Virus record (IMG/VR): IMGVR_UViG_3300025159_000356
Location: 1 to 28,199 of that record
Length of the DNA: 28,199 bases
Direction: 5' to 3' (one strand)
From: a virus
Of the stretch, positions 7,555-13,769 are shown one piece after another (position 1 is the first letter of the stretch; every line of letters begins with the position of its first letter). Under the pieces are notes generated by a model. That model was not told the origin of the DNA. It ran no database searches and saw nothing but the letters and a program-made list of their open reading frames with translations. The translations under genes and the position numbers were made by a program.

Positions 7555-8874
7555 TTAACCCGCCAAATATTTCCGGAGTCCCCGCATTCGGGTAACAGTT
7601 ATTCCTTCTGTCCGGTCAATAGCTGCACTCCAAACAGCATCATCCTCCTTCTCAACTGTTTTGAGCGCAGCCAACACCTCCGGAACGTCATCCAGAATAG
7701 ACCCCTCAAATATGAGCTTTCTCATATATACCCTAGCCCCAGCCAAAACCGCCGTTTCATCAGCTTCGGTAGTATCCAAATCAAGTGTAGGCTTAGCATA
7801 CTTCTTCCACGCTCTGACGTAAATTCTCTGATAGGGAGGAGGATTCAGTTCCAACTTATAAGGAACAAGAGCGGCGGGGTCAGGGACTATGGCCCACCAT
7901 GGCCATTCTCGCCACAAACCTTCATTAACACGATAGGTATTGTCAGACGAACCCCCAGAACCCCTATCCCAATAACCAACAGAGAAAACGTCTCCCGGTC
8001 TATCAACCCAAGACGGTAGGGGGTGATGCCGACGGTCTTTACTCAAAAGAATTACGTCATCCCAATAAGTTTCTGCTGCAGCCTCCAATCCCTGCAGTTG
8101 AATATCTACCGTTCTACAAGTAGACGGAACAGTAAACTCCGACAGCAACTCTACAAACATTCCTGAGGTAGAACTAGGAGTCGGAAGTATATCCGCCGGA
8201 ACGGTCGCGTTACGTGGAATTAATTTAGCTGTACCTACAGACGCCCTAGCTATAGCAGAAAGAAACATTTGCTCCCCAGGATTTACGGGAACAGCAGTCA
8301 GAAGATGAACGTAATCAAGTACCCCTGCATTATCCATAAACAGAGACTGCTTCCCAGCCCACACATTGGGTGTTACCGTAACTTTAGTGCGCACACCCGC
8401 CCCACCCAACGGCCACTCCGTAACTCCAGAAGCTTCCATATCCGCGTCAGCTACAAGAGACACCGGCCCGTAAGCTTTGTGCGGTATCTGTCCTATAGCC
8501 CATTTAACCGCCTCAAGAAGAATGTCCGGGCGGAGAAGATGCAAACTATAATCTGTTCCAGCTTGAATAGCCGCCGACAAATCCGGAGAGAGCGCTAAAG
8601 TACCTGTTGCTGGAGTCAATCCAGCTGCTTTAACCCTACTCCATGAGCCACTAGCTGGACCCGCCCCAACCAATTCATCTATCCGAGCGTATACCCCATC
8701 AACTAAATTCACATCCGCATCAGCGAATTTTAACTTGGCAGCGTCAATAAGAGTCGAATTTGGAAAAGCCCCTATCGTGTCTGTAACTGAAAAAACCACA
8801 GGGAGACGGGAGGACCCAGCATAAAGCTGATGAGCTAGAGTCCTAACAAGAGAAACTAAAGGAATACTCGCCAT
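7555..8874 (-). CDS. Tail/connector protein with carbohydrate-binding-like domain
   Basis: A 439-residue virion protein. Residues ~1-130 are mixed alpha/beta, ending YSLHLLRPDILLEAVKWAIG, a segment I have seen in phage structural proteins. Residues ~145-280 (DADMEASGVTEWPLGG, KQSLFMDNAG, VNPGEQMFLSAIARAS, TVDIQLQGLEAAAETYWDD) follow the pattern of a CBM4/9-like jelly roll: an opening Trp loop, an SL-type strand, a PG-e turn before a hydrophobic strand, and a terminal WDDV. The final ~120 residues are helical and probably anchor the protein in the virion. It could be the adaptor between portal and nozzle, or a glycan-contacting tail protein. GGGGGA precedes the ATG. Confidence 0.6.
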   Translation of the reverse strand: MASIPLVSLVRTLAHQLYAGSSRLPVVFSVTDTIGAFPNSTLIDAAKLKFADADVNLVDGVYARIDELVGAGPASGSWSRVKAAGLTPATGTLALSPDLSAAIQAGTDYSLHLLRPDILLEAVKWAIGQIPHKAYGPVSLVADADMEASGVTEWPLGGAGVRTKVTVTPNVWAGKQSLFMDNAGVLDYVHLLTAVPVNPGEQMFLSAIARASVGTAKLIPRNATVPADILPTPSSTSGMFVELLSEFTVPSTCRTVDIQLQGLEAAAETYWDDVILLSKDRRHHPLPSWVDRPGDVFSVGYWDRGSGGSSDNTYRVNEGLWREWPWWAIVPDPAALVPYKLELNPPPYQRIYVRAWKKYAKPTLDLDTTEADETAVLAGARVYMRKLIFEGSILDDVPEVLAALKTVEKEDDAVWSAAIDRTEGITVTRMRGLRKYLAG

Positions 8875-9144
8875 CTAATCCCCCATCATTTTCCGAAATT
8901 CTTCCATCGTTTGCGGATGGAATCTCTTCATATCCCCCATAGACCCAAACGGAATGTGCCCCGGAACGTGGCCGGGATTGTGGGTTGACTTCCGACGCTT
9001 TCCGGTCGGCTTAAACTCGTGCTCCACAGCCTGGAGCAATCTCTTCTGGGCCTCTGCATTCTCTTTACTAGCATGCTTAGCCTTAACTCCGCCCGGAGTG
9101 GAAACTCTATACCCACCGTCCGCCTTGCTAATTCGGACTGGCAC
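8875..9144 (-). CDS. Small basic phage protein (MPVR...GGY type)
   Basis: An 89-residue, strongly basic protein. The N-terminus (MPVRISKADGGYRVSTPGG, then KHASKENAEAQKRLLQAVEH) matches a common class of tiny phage proteins with a beta-hairpin and then a K/A/E helix, typically found among head-tail genes. Their function is unknown. The extension contains KRRKSTHNPGHVPGHIPFGSMG and a helix MEEFRKMMGD. The GTG start is preceded by GGGAGGTGAACG, a very good ribosome-binding site. It may bind nucleic acid or bridge virion parts, but nothing visible decides this. Confidence 0.65.
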   Translation of the reverse strand: MPVRISKADGGYRVSTPGGVKAKHASKENAEAQKRLLQAVEHEFKPTGKRRKSTHNPGHVPGHIPFGSMGDMKRFHPQTMEEFRKMMGD

Positions 9145-9158
9145 CGTTCACCTCCCCC

Positions 9159-9533
9159 CTAGCTCAGGTAATCGAGCTTAACACTGTAGGTAATAGAATC
9201 AGCATCGGCATGGTCCATAAACAAAGCCCATTCCAACGGAATAGGAATATTTGCCGCTTCTGTACCCACAAACGCAGCAACAGTAATTCCAGGATACAGC
9301 AAATAACTAAACTTACCGGTCGCTGCAATATCGGCTGCTGCCGACCATATCGTATACAAAGCCCCAGCGCCATCTTTTGCTTGTAACCTAGGTCTTACTA
9401 AAGGCGTGGCAACTATAGCAGTAACATCCACGGAAACAAGTATACCACGCCAACGGTGATTTCTCTCCTCCGCCGTAACGTCAGCAATCCGGGCCGCACT
9501 TGCCAGTAAGATTTTAGACTCGTTCTCAGCCAC
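9159..9533 (-). CDS. Small virion protein, possible head decoration
   Basis: A 124-residue protein made mostly of hydrophobic strands (WRGILVSVDVTAI, FSYLLYPGITVAAF, PIPLEWALFMDHADADSITYSVKLDYLS). It has the composition of a small beta-sandwich head or tail protein. It forms a pair with the next protein upstream: similar size, beta-rich and adjacent. Such pairs after the capsid gene often encode decoration or head-completion proteins. The start is a GTG at 9533 with GGAGTG overlapping the previous gene's stop region. No catalytic residues or family motif could be recognised, so the role is positional inference only. Confidence 0.55.
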   Translation of the reverse strand: MAENESKILLASAARIADVTAEERNHRWRGILVSVDVTAIVATPLVRPRLQAKDGAGALYTIWSAAADIAATGKFSYLLYPGITVAAFVGTEAANIPIPLEWALFMDHADADSITYSVKLDYLS

Positions 9534-9536
9534 TGT

Positions 9537-9944
9537 TTACACTCCAAGCATGTCGTCCCACGTGTCACCGGCAACGACCAACAGGCAAAACCGGACAATT
9601 GGATGAACCGTATTTGTGCCAACAATGTAATCCGCAACCACCGTTGTTGCAGTTGCGTATTCACTTCCGTTACCAGCTAGGTCCGCCCCTGCAGCAGTCT
9701 TTTTCACCCCAGCCACTCCAGCCCCAACATTGGCTGTGGTCATGAACGCGGTAACGGTACCACCTTTCCCTAGGGATACTGTTCCGGTTCCATTCCCGGC
9801 CTGAATCACTCGACAACTAGCACCAATGACTCGCTCTCCCGAAGGCTCTGTCCCAACTCTACCAATAACAGTGGTTACCGTTGCTGTAGGAGCGAAGGGT
9901 CCACCTTCTGGGAGCAGTCGCCGCTGAACCAAAGGATATGCCAT
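9537..9944 (-). CDS. Small Gly/Thr/Val-rich virion protein, possible decoration
   Basis: A 135-residue, low-charge protein rich in G, T, A and V (TATVTTVIGRVGTEPSG, GNGTGTVSLGKGGTVTAFMT, TATTVVADYIVGTNTVHPIV) and ending VVAGDTWDDMLGV. The strand-turn pattern indicates an all-beta fold typical of capsid decoration or stabilisation proteins. AGGAGGACAG lies upstream of the ATG, suggesting high expression, as expected for a protein needed in many copies. It sits between small head-region proteins and the connector genes. The family was not recognised. Confidence 0.55.
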   Translation of the reverse strand: MAYPLVQRRLLPEGGPFAPTATVTTVIGRVGTEPSGERVIGASCRVIQAGNGTGTVSLGKGGTVTAFMTTANVGAGVAGVKKTAAGADLAGNGSEYATATTVVADYIVGTNTVHPIVRFCLLVVAGDTWDDMLGV

Positions 9945-9957
9945 CGTTCTGTCCTCC

Positions 9958-10494
9958 TCATATTCTCTGATGGCTCTTGTTTATCTCTTCCACCTCTTCG
10001 CGGAGCTTTTGCTCCTCCTCCGCCTTCTTTTGAGCGTAACGGTTCTGCGCAGCCGCCACCTCTAAAACCACCGGCCCTAACTGCTGTAATCTACTTAGAA
10101 ACTCTCGAACGTCACGCCCTGGTTTCTTCTTTGTGCGAGGGGCTCTCTCAATAGTCTCCGCTTGTTCAATGGTCAAAATTTGAGGCTTTCTCCGAATGAA
10201 TGTGGCCCCAATAAAATACTGAACCATATCAAGCTCAGTGTAGTCAGGTATAACGTAAGGACCCAAGCAGGCCACAGAAGATTCTTGGGCAATCCACCCA
10301 TCCTTGGCCATACTTGCCAGCCACTTTTTCCCTACTTTAAGGAATTCCCTATCCACCAGTTCCCTCCTTGTTCCAATGGGAACATGGAAATAGGTAAACA
10401 TGGGATTCCCGCCCTCTTGGTGCCAAAGTTCCACGTGAGGGTCATGTAAGGTTAGGCTGTGTTCCCTCGTTACCACCTTCGTACCGCTTTCCAC
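9958..10494 (-). CDS. Hypothetical 178-aa protein with C-terminal coiled coil
   Basis: The protein has an N-terminal mixed domain (VELWHQEGGNPMFTYFHVPIG, WLASMAKDGWIAQES, YVIPDYTELDMVQYFIGATF) and a highly charged helical tail at ~145-175 (NRYAQKKAEEEQKLREEVEE). The predicted start is GTG at 10494, inside the 3' end of the zinc-ribbon gene before it, giving a 53-base overlap. An ATG about 32 codons in (NPMFTYF) preceded by GAGGGCGGG is a plausible alternative that removes most of the overlap. No family was recognised. The context is the cluster of small genes behind the capsid gene, so a minor head protein or assembly factor is possible. Confidence 0.55.
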   Translation of the reverse strand: MESGTKVVTREHSLTLHDPHVELWHQEGGNPMFTYFHVPIGTRRELVDREFLKVGKKWLASMAKDGWIAQESSVACLGPYVIPDYTELDMVQYFIGATFIRRKPQILTIEQAETIERAPRTKKKPGRDVREFLSRLQQLGPVVLEVAAAQNRYAQKKAEEEQKLREEVEEINKSHQRI

Positions 10495-10645
10495 AATTCG
10501 GGCAATAAAAACTCTTTCCCTCGTCTTTGGACTCCATCCGAGTGCCGTCCCGCCAGCAAGTCATGTAAAACTTTCCATCGGGATGACTCTTACCGGCCAT
10601 CATAGAAGCCATTCTAAGCTTAGCCTTAAGCCGGAACAGGCTCAT
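10442..10645 (-). CDS. Small zinc-ribbon-like protein
   Basis: A 67-residue basic protein with FYMTCWRDGTRMESKDEGKS followed by FYCPNCGKRYEG. C30, C48 and C51 are the visible cysteines, the last two forming a CPNCG knuckle. A fourth zinc ligand is not obvious (H21 is possible). It overlaps the end of the acidic-repeat gene by 20 bases. Its ATG has AGGAG only one base upstream, too close to be ideal, so coupled translation or a start at the downstream MASMM is possible. It is one of four mini Cys-pair proteins in the late operon. Function is unknown. Confidence 0.6.
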   Translation of the reverse strand: MSLFRLKAKLRMASMMAGKSHPDGKFYMTCWRDGTRMESKDEGKSFYCPNCGKRYEGGNEGTQPNLT

Positions 10646-10955
10646 CTCCTAACAGTCTCCCAAACTGGTTACCCTCTTCGTGACCTTCTTCTTCGGGCTC
10701 CTCTTCGTGACCTTCTTCTTCGGGCTCCTCTTCGTGACCTTCTTCTTCGGGCTCCTCTTCGTGACCTTCTTCTTCGGGCTCAGGGGCACGACCCAACATT
10801 GTACCCTCCTCCTTATAAACTACCGCACGAGCGTGAAATACAGCCCCACAATTGGTACACCTACACTCCCGATGCATCTCCTCGCCAATCGGGACTTCCG
10901 TGTGAATGACATTACCACAACCAGAAGTATCGCAGTCAAATTCTAATCTTGCCAT
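10626..10955 (-). CDS. Zinc-binding-like protein with acidic tandem repeats
   Basis: A 109-residue protein in two parts. Residues 1-46 carry C8, C13, C31, C33 and C36 in EFDCDTSGCGNVIHTEVP...CRCTNCGAVFHARAVV, probably a zinc ribbon. Residues ~56-95 are four copies of a nine-residue acidic unit (PEEEGHEEE register), encoded by exact 27-bp DNA repeats. The N-terminal part aligns with the 58-residue protein encoded immediately before it, so the two are likely tandem duplicates. AAAGGAG precedes the ATG. The acidic, histidine-bearing tail could mimic DNA, bind metal or contact the capsid, but this is inference. Copy number probably varies between relatives. Confidence 0.7.
   Translation of the reverse strand: MARLEFDCDTSGCGNVIHTEVPIGEEMHRECRCTNCGAVFHARAVVYKEEGTMLGRAPEPEEEGHEEEPEEEGHEEEPEEEGHEEEPEEEGHEEGNQFGRLLGDEPVPA
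10673..10780. repeat. Four exact 27-bp tandem repeats
   Basis: Copies lie at 10673-10699, 10700-10726, 10727-10753 and 10754-10780 with no differences seen between them. Each is in frame with the acidic-repeat gene and encodes nine residues rich in Glu with one Gly and one His. Perfect identity implies recent expansion by slippage or recombination, or active homogenisation. Confidence 0.95.
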
Positions 10956-10966
10956 TATACTCCTTT

Positions 10967-11143
10967 CTACGCCGTATCAGCTACAGTCAACGTAACGTTG
11001 TAAGACTTCGCGCAATTGGTGCAAAGAACCACCGTTAAAACACCAGAATCAGACGTAGGAATGACCAACTCTATCACATTCTCACAGGTTGCAGTATCAC
11101 ACGGGAACTCTGCTGTCATTGACCTATCAGCCTCGGCTGGCAT
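10967..11143 (-). CDS. Mini zinc-ribbon-like protein, 58 aa
   Basis: A short gene with a good ribosome-binding site (AAAGGAGAGAT before the ATG) encodes 58 residues. The sequence includes AEFPCDTATCENVIELVIP and VVLCTNCAKSYNVTLTV. The cysteine pairs C15/C20 and C41/C44 match the C-x4-C and C-x2-C pairs of the next protein downstream (EFDCDTSGC, CTNCGAVF). Flanking residues are also similar, so the two genes are probably paralogs. It is a two-knuckle beta protein likely holding one zinc ion. Its stop is 11 bases before the next ATG and its own ATG lies 11 bases after the preceding stop, so it fits the operon exactly. The role is unknown. Confidence 0.75.
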   Translation of the reverse strand: MPAEADRSMTAEFPCDTATCENVIELVIPTSDSGVLTVVLCTNCAKSYNVTLTVADTA

Positions 11144-11154
11144 ATCTCTCCTTT

Positions 11155-11922
11155 CTACGCGGGAACCGGCTCTTCCTCATCCTCAAGGATAGCCCGCGCT
11201 TGATGCGTATCTTGAACTGCCAATTCCGCTTCCTCTGCCTCAAGAGCCGCAATTTGCTGGAGCCTCTCCTGAATCTGCCAGTGTGGCTTCGGAATGCGGT
11301 TTTCTATCTGGATTCGATGAGAAAACAGGAAGTACCGGCGAAGAGCCGCCGGGGTGTAGGGACGGGCAATTTCCGCCAACTCTATCCTGCGTCGAATCTG
11401 GCGTGCCTCGTCCCTAGCTTCCCGCCTCTCATCATCCAACTTGTTAGTGTCAGAAGCAATGCTTTCTAACTCTTTAGCCTCCCTTTCCAGCTTGGTCCGT
11501 TCCGCCTTCCGAATTGGCAAAACCCGATAGGACTCCGCTATCTTAAAGCGAAAAGCCTCTGCACGCTCCCTATAAATCTGACGTTCACTCATTGGAAGGC
11601 CAGTATCCGTGGATGCCGCCTCCGACTCCCGCATTAACCGGAGAAGCCTGTCCCGCTCTACCGGAACCCGCCGCCTAAGCTCAGCAAGAGCCTGCTCACA
11701 GCGAGTCATAGTGGGGGGCCGAATTATCAAGGGGTCCTCCGGATTCGACATATCCCCCACCACCTCCCCAAGCAAGATGAATCCCCGTCGAATTAACGAT
11801 TGCCGCTCCGACGCGGTTGCCACGCCGAAGAACCCTAAGGCATCCCCAGGGTCAATTCCACCGGGCTGCAAAAACCACGCACTAAACGCATCTTGGTCAG
11901 CCCGAATATTTGGCAGGCCCAT
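11155..11922 (-). CDS. Hypothetical 255-aa protein with long coiled coil
   Basis: The N-terminal ~75 residues form a compact region (MGLPNIRADQDAFSAWFLQ, ALGFFGVATASERQSLIRRG). A long charged helical region follows from ~80 to 200 (QALAELRRRVPVERDRLLRL, KAERTKLEREAKELESIASD, KLDDERREARDEARQIRRRI). The protein ends with an acidic segment. TAGGAGGGG upstream supports the ATG. It sits next to the major capsid gene where head-completion or connector proteins are usual, but coiled coils this long are unusual there. A minor head protein or internal scaffold-like factor is possible. No family was recognised. Confidence 0.65.
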   Translation of the reverse strand: MGLPNIRADQDAFSAWFLQPGGIDPGDALGFFGVATASERQSLIRRGFILLGEVVGDMSNPEDPLIIRPPTMTRCEQALAELRRRVPVERDRLLRLMRESEAASTDTGLPMSERQIYRERAEAFRFKIAESYRVLPIRKAERTKLEREAKELESIASDTNKLDDERREARDEARQIRRRIELAEIARPYTPAALRRYFLFSHRIQIENRIPKPHWQIQERLQQIAALEAEEAELAVQDTHQARAILEDEEEPVPA

Positions 11923-11936
11923 ATAGGCTACCCCTC

Positions 11937-12014
11937 CTAACTGTTTAGTCCCATCACGATAGCGATTAGAACGGCAGCATACCGTGATAGAGTTAGCGAT
12001 TGCTCATATGTCAT
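11937..12014 (-). CDS. Candidate 25-aa membrane micro-protein after capsid gene
   Basis: The ATG follows the capsid stop directly (TAAATG) and opens a 25-codon frame reading MTYEQSLTLSRYAAVLIAIVM then GLNS. The second half is a short hydrophobic helix. Its stop overlaps the TAGGAGGGG ribosome-binding site of the next gene. No separate Shine-Dalgarno exists, so it would depend on re-initiation after capsid translation. The frame fills an otherwise empty 92-base gap in a very compact operon. It could equally be chance. Confidence 0.3.
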   Translation of the reverse strand: MTYEQSLTLSRYAAVLIAIVMGLNS

Positions 12015-12884
12015 TTATCGACTATCAATCTCCGCACCGTGGTTGTCCCTCAAGACCTTCTTTCCCCAAATCGCATAGAACGCGACTTCATCCGCCAAAG
12101 AGTTCGGGTTACGAAGCATAAACGGCTCCACATCCTGCCGAATAGCGGCAGCGATTGCCGACCTGTGGAACATACTCATCTTCTTCCCAGCTGCCCCCGC
12201 CTTGAGGTTATTGGTTACGATAACTGGCATCCCGTAAAGAGAGTTACCAAGCTGACCCCGGACCACAGGCTGGGCGGCACCAACAAAGAGAGAAGATACA
12301 TACTTCTCAATGCCCAAGAACGTGTTCTTTTCCTTACCGGAAATGAACAAACTTCGGTCGTTCTCTGGAACATCGGCGTTGTCCAAACCCTCATTGGCCT
12401 GCCGGACATCACCATCAGTAAGAGGAACATTGTCTGTACCAATCACTGTAGTAAAGGTGTCAAACTCGTCCGTGATGGTCGAATCCATCTTCACGGCAAG
12501 GGAATCACGGGCACTCTGCTCCAGGATATTTCCGAGGTCCTGGTTAGCAAGATGGGCCGCGTAAGTACCAAGCTGGAAAGCGGAATACCACCACTGACTA
12601 ATAAGTAGTTGCACGTTACCGGTAGTCGGGGAAGTGAAGGTGACAGCAACCGGGTCTGCCTCACCACCCTGCCCGTCAATACCGGTTAGAAGCTGTGTGG
12701 TCCCCAACCGTGTCAAGTGAGTAGGAACCTGAATAGTATCCCCAAAGTTGGCCGCTCCTGCAAAGCGGTCCGCCCGCGTTACGCGGTTCATTGCCTGCAG
12801 GTTCGGCATCGTGTACCGAAGATACTCCTTAACAATAATGGCTGGGACGAACCCCGCCACGTCTGTTCGCTGAACATAGGCCAC
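12015..12884 (-). CDS. Major capsid protein (HK97/P22-like fold)
   Basis: A 289-residue shell protein. Supporting features are the position directly after a scaffold-type gene, a typical length, and family-like segments: an N-terminal helix (AIIVKEYLRYTMPNLQAMNRVTR), a GDTIQVPTHLTR strand region, a long spine-helix candidate (NILEQSARDSLAVKMDSTITDEFDT) and a late GMPVIVTNNLK strand. These resemble P22 gp5-type coat proteins. The start is GTG 12884 with AAAGGAGGAATAAGC upstream, among the strongest ribosome-binding sites in the window, as expected for the most abundant virion protein. There is no sign of a cleaved delta domain, which fits the separate scaffold gene. Confidence 0.85.
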   Translation of the reverse strand: MAYVQRTDVAGFVPAIIVKEYLRYTMPNLQAMNRVTRADRFAGAANFGDTIQVPTHLTRLGTTQLLTGIDGQGGEADPVAVTFTSPTTGNVQLLISQWWYSAFQLGTYAAHLANQDLGNILEQSARDSLAVKMDSTITDEFDTFTTVIGTDNVPLTDGDVRQANEGLDNADVPENDRSLFISGKEKNTFLGIEKYVSSLFVGAAQPVVRGQLGNSLYGMPVIVTNNLKAGAAGKKMSMFHRSAIAAAIRQDVEPFMLRNPNSLADEVAFYAIWGKKVLRDNHGAEIDSR

Positions 12885-12886
12885 GC

Positions 12887-13756
12887 TTATTCCTCCTTTT
12901 GGCCTGTTGCCATTTTAGATGCCCTTTGAAGAATACCCCGCCTATCCTCATCGGATAAAGCGTTCCACTCATCTTGGGACATATTTGCTGCTTCGTCGTC
13001 CGTTAATCCTCCACCAGCCCCACCGCCTCCACCGGCAATATCCTCCGGTCCACCTCCTGCCTTTCTCCGTTCAAGGCCATGCGCCTTAAGTTGAGCCTCA
13101 ACCTTCTCCTCAACGAGTTTTTCAAGCTCTTCCCCGGTTTGGGACGTAACCATTTCCTTCTCCTTGTCCGCAACAATTCTCGCGGCCCTCGCTACATAGG
13201 CATCAACGGTAATGTAAGTCTGACCTTTTCGGGTCGCTTCAGTCGCCGCATCAGCGTAAACTTGTCGCCAATCATCCTCTGTCAGAGAGGAAAACTCCTC
13301 ACGGGCTGCTATTCGCTGAATCATCTCTTGGCCCGCTGCTTGTCTTCCCCGCTCCTCCGCCTGTGCTTCCCTGGAAGTCAAGCGGGCGTGGTCCTCCGCC
13401 ACACGGAGAGCACCTTCAAAGTCACCCTCCGCCTTCAACCTCTCAACTTCCAAAGCAATAGGGTCCACACGACCAGCAGCTATATTCCTCTCCAACTCTT
13501 CAATTTTCTGTCGGAGAGGCATAGCTATTCGCTCCGCGTGAGCGTCCCGTTCACTCTGAAACTTACGCTGAATGGATTCATTACCGTATACCTGCTCCAG
13601 GAAGGACTCGTCTGAGAGAAGACTTTCCCGAATCTTCACCAAGTCAAGCTCCTGTACTTTCCCACCGCCATTCTCGGAACCCTTGTCCTGTACGTTCGCC
13701 TCGGAACTAGGGTCCTGTTCCAGCGGGTCTTGAGCCCCGGAAGCCTTTTTCGCCAC
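12887..13756 (-). CDS. Capsid scaffolding protein
   Basis: A 289-residue acidic, helical, cysteine-free protein that would guide procapsid assembly and then leave. The N-terminus is disordered and polar (QDPLEQDPSSEANVQDKGS). The middle is coiled-coil (RHAERIAMPL-type and QKIEELERNI, LEVERLKAEGDFEGALRVAE, LEKLVEEKVEAQLKAHGLER). A Gly-rich hinge (EDIAGGGGGAGGGLTDDE) precedes a small C-terminal helix-loop-helix (SQDEWNALSDEDRRGILQRA), the region that in P22-like scaffolds contacts the coat. It lies two bases from the capsid gene, and its GTG start is preceded by AAGGAGGAATTAA. The assignment is based on composition, architecture and position. Confidence 0.85.
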   Translation of the reverse strand: MAKKASGAQDPLEQDPSSEANVQDKGSENGGGKVQELDLVKIRESLLSDESFLEQVYGNESIQRKFQSERDAHAERIAMPLRQKIEELERNIAAGRVDPIALEVERLKAEGDFEGALRVAEDHARLTSREAQAEERGRQAAGQEMIQRIAAREEFSSLTEDDWRQVYADAATEATRKGQTYITVDAYVARAARIVADKEKEMVTSQTGEELEKLVEEKVEAQLKAHGLERRKAGGGPEDIAGGGGGAGGGLTDDEAANMSQDEWNALSDEDRRGILQRASKMATGQKEE

Positions 13757-13769
13757 TTAATTCCTCCTT

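Noticed and set aside
7750-7760. TCATCAG (CTGATGA on the minus strand)
   Set aside because: It is in the coding strand of the 439-residue tail gene, encoding an ordinary ADET segment, with no GAAA/GUC or stems in register.
8827-8858. CTGATGAG followed by GAAAC, resembling part of a hammerhead core
   Set aside because: The base before GAAA is A rather than the required C, no matching stem II or stem I can be drawn, and it lies antisense within a coding gene.
10680-10946. Plus-strand frame with repeated FFFGLLFVT residues
   Set aside because: It is the antisense reading of the acidic 27-bp repeats. It has no ribosome-binding site and runs against the operon direction.
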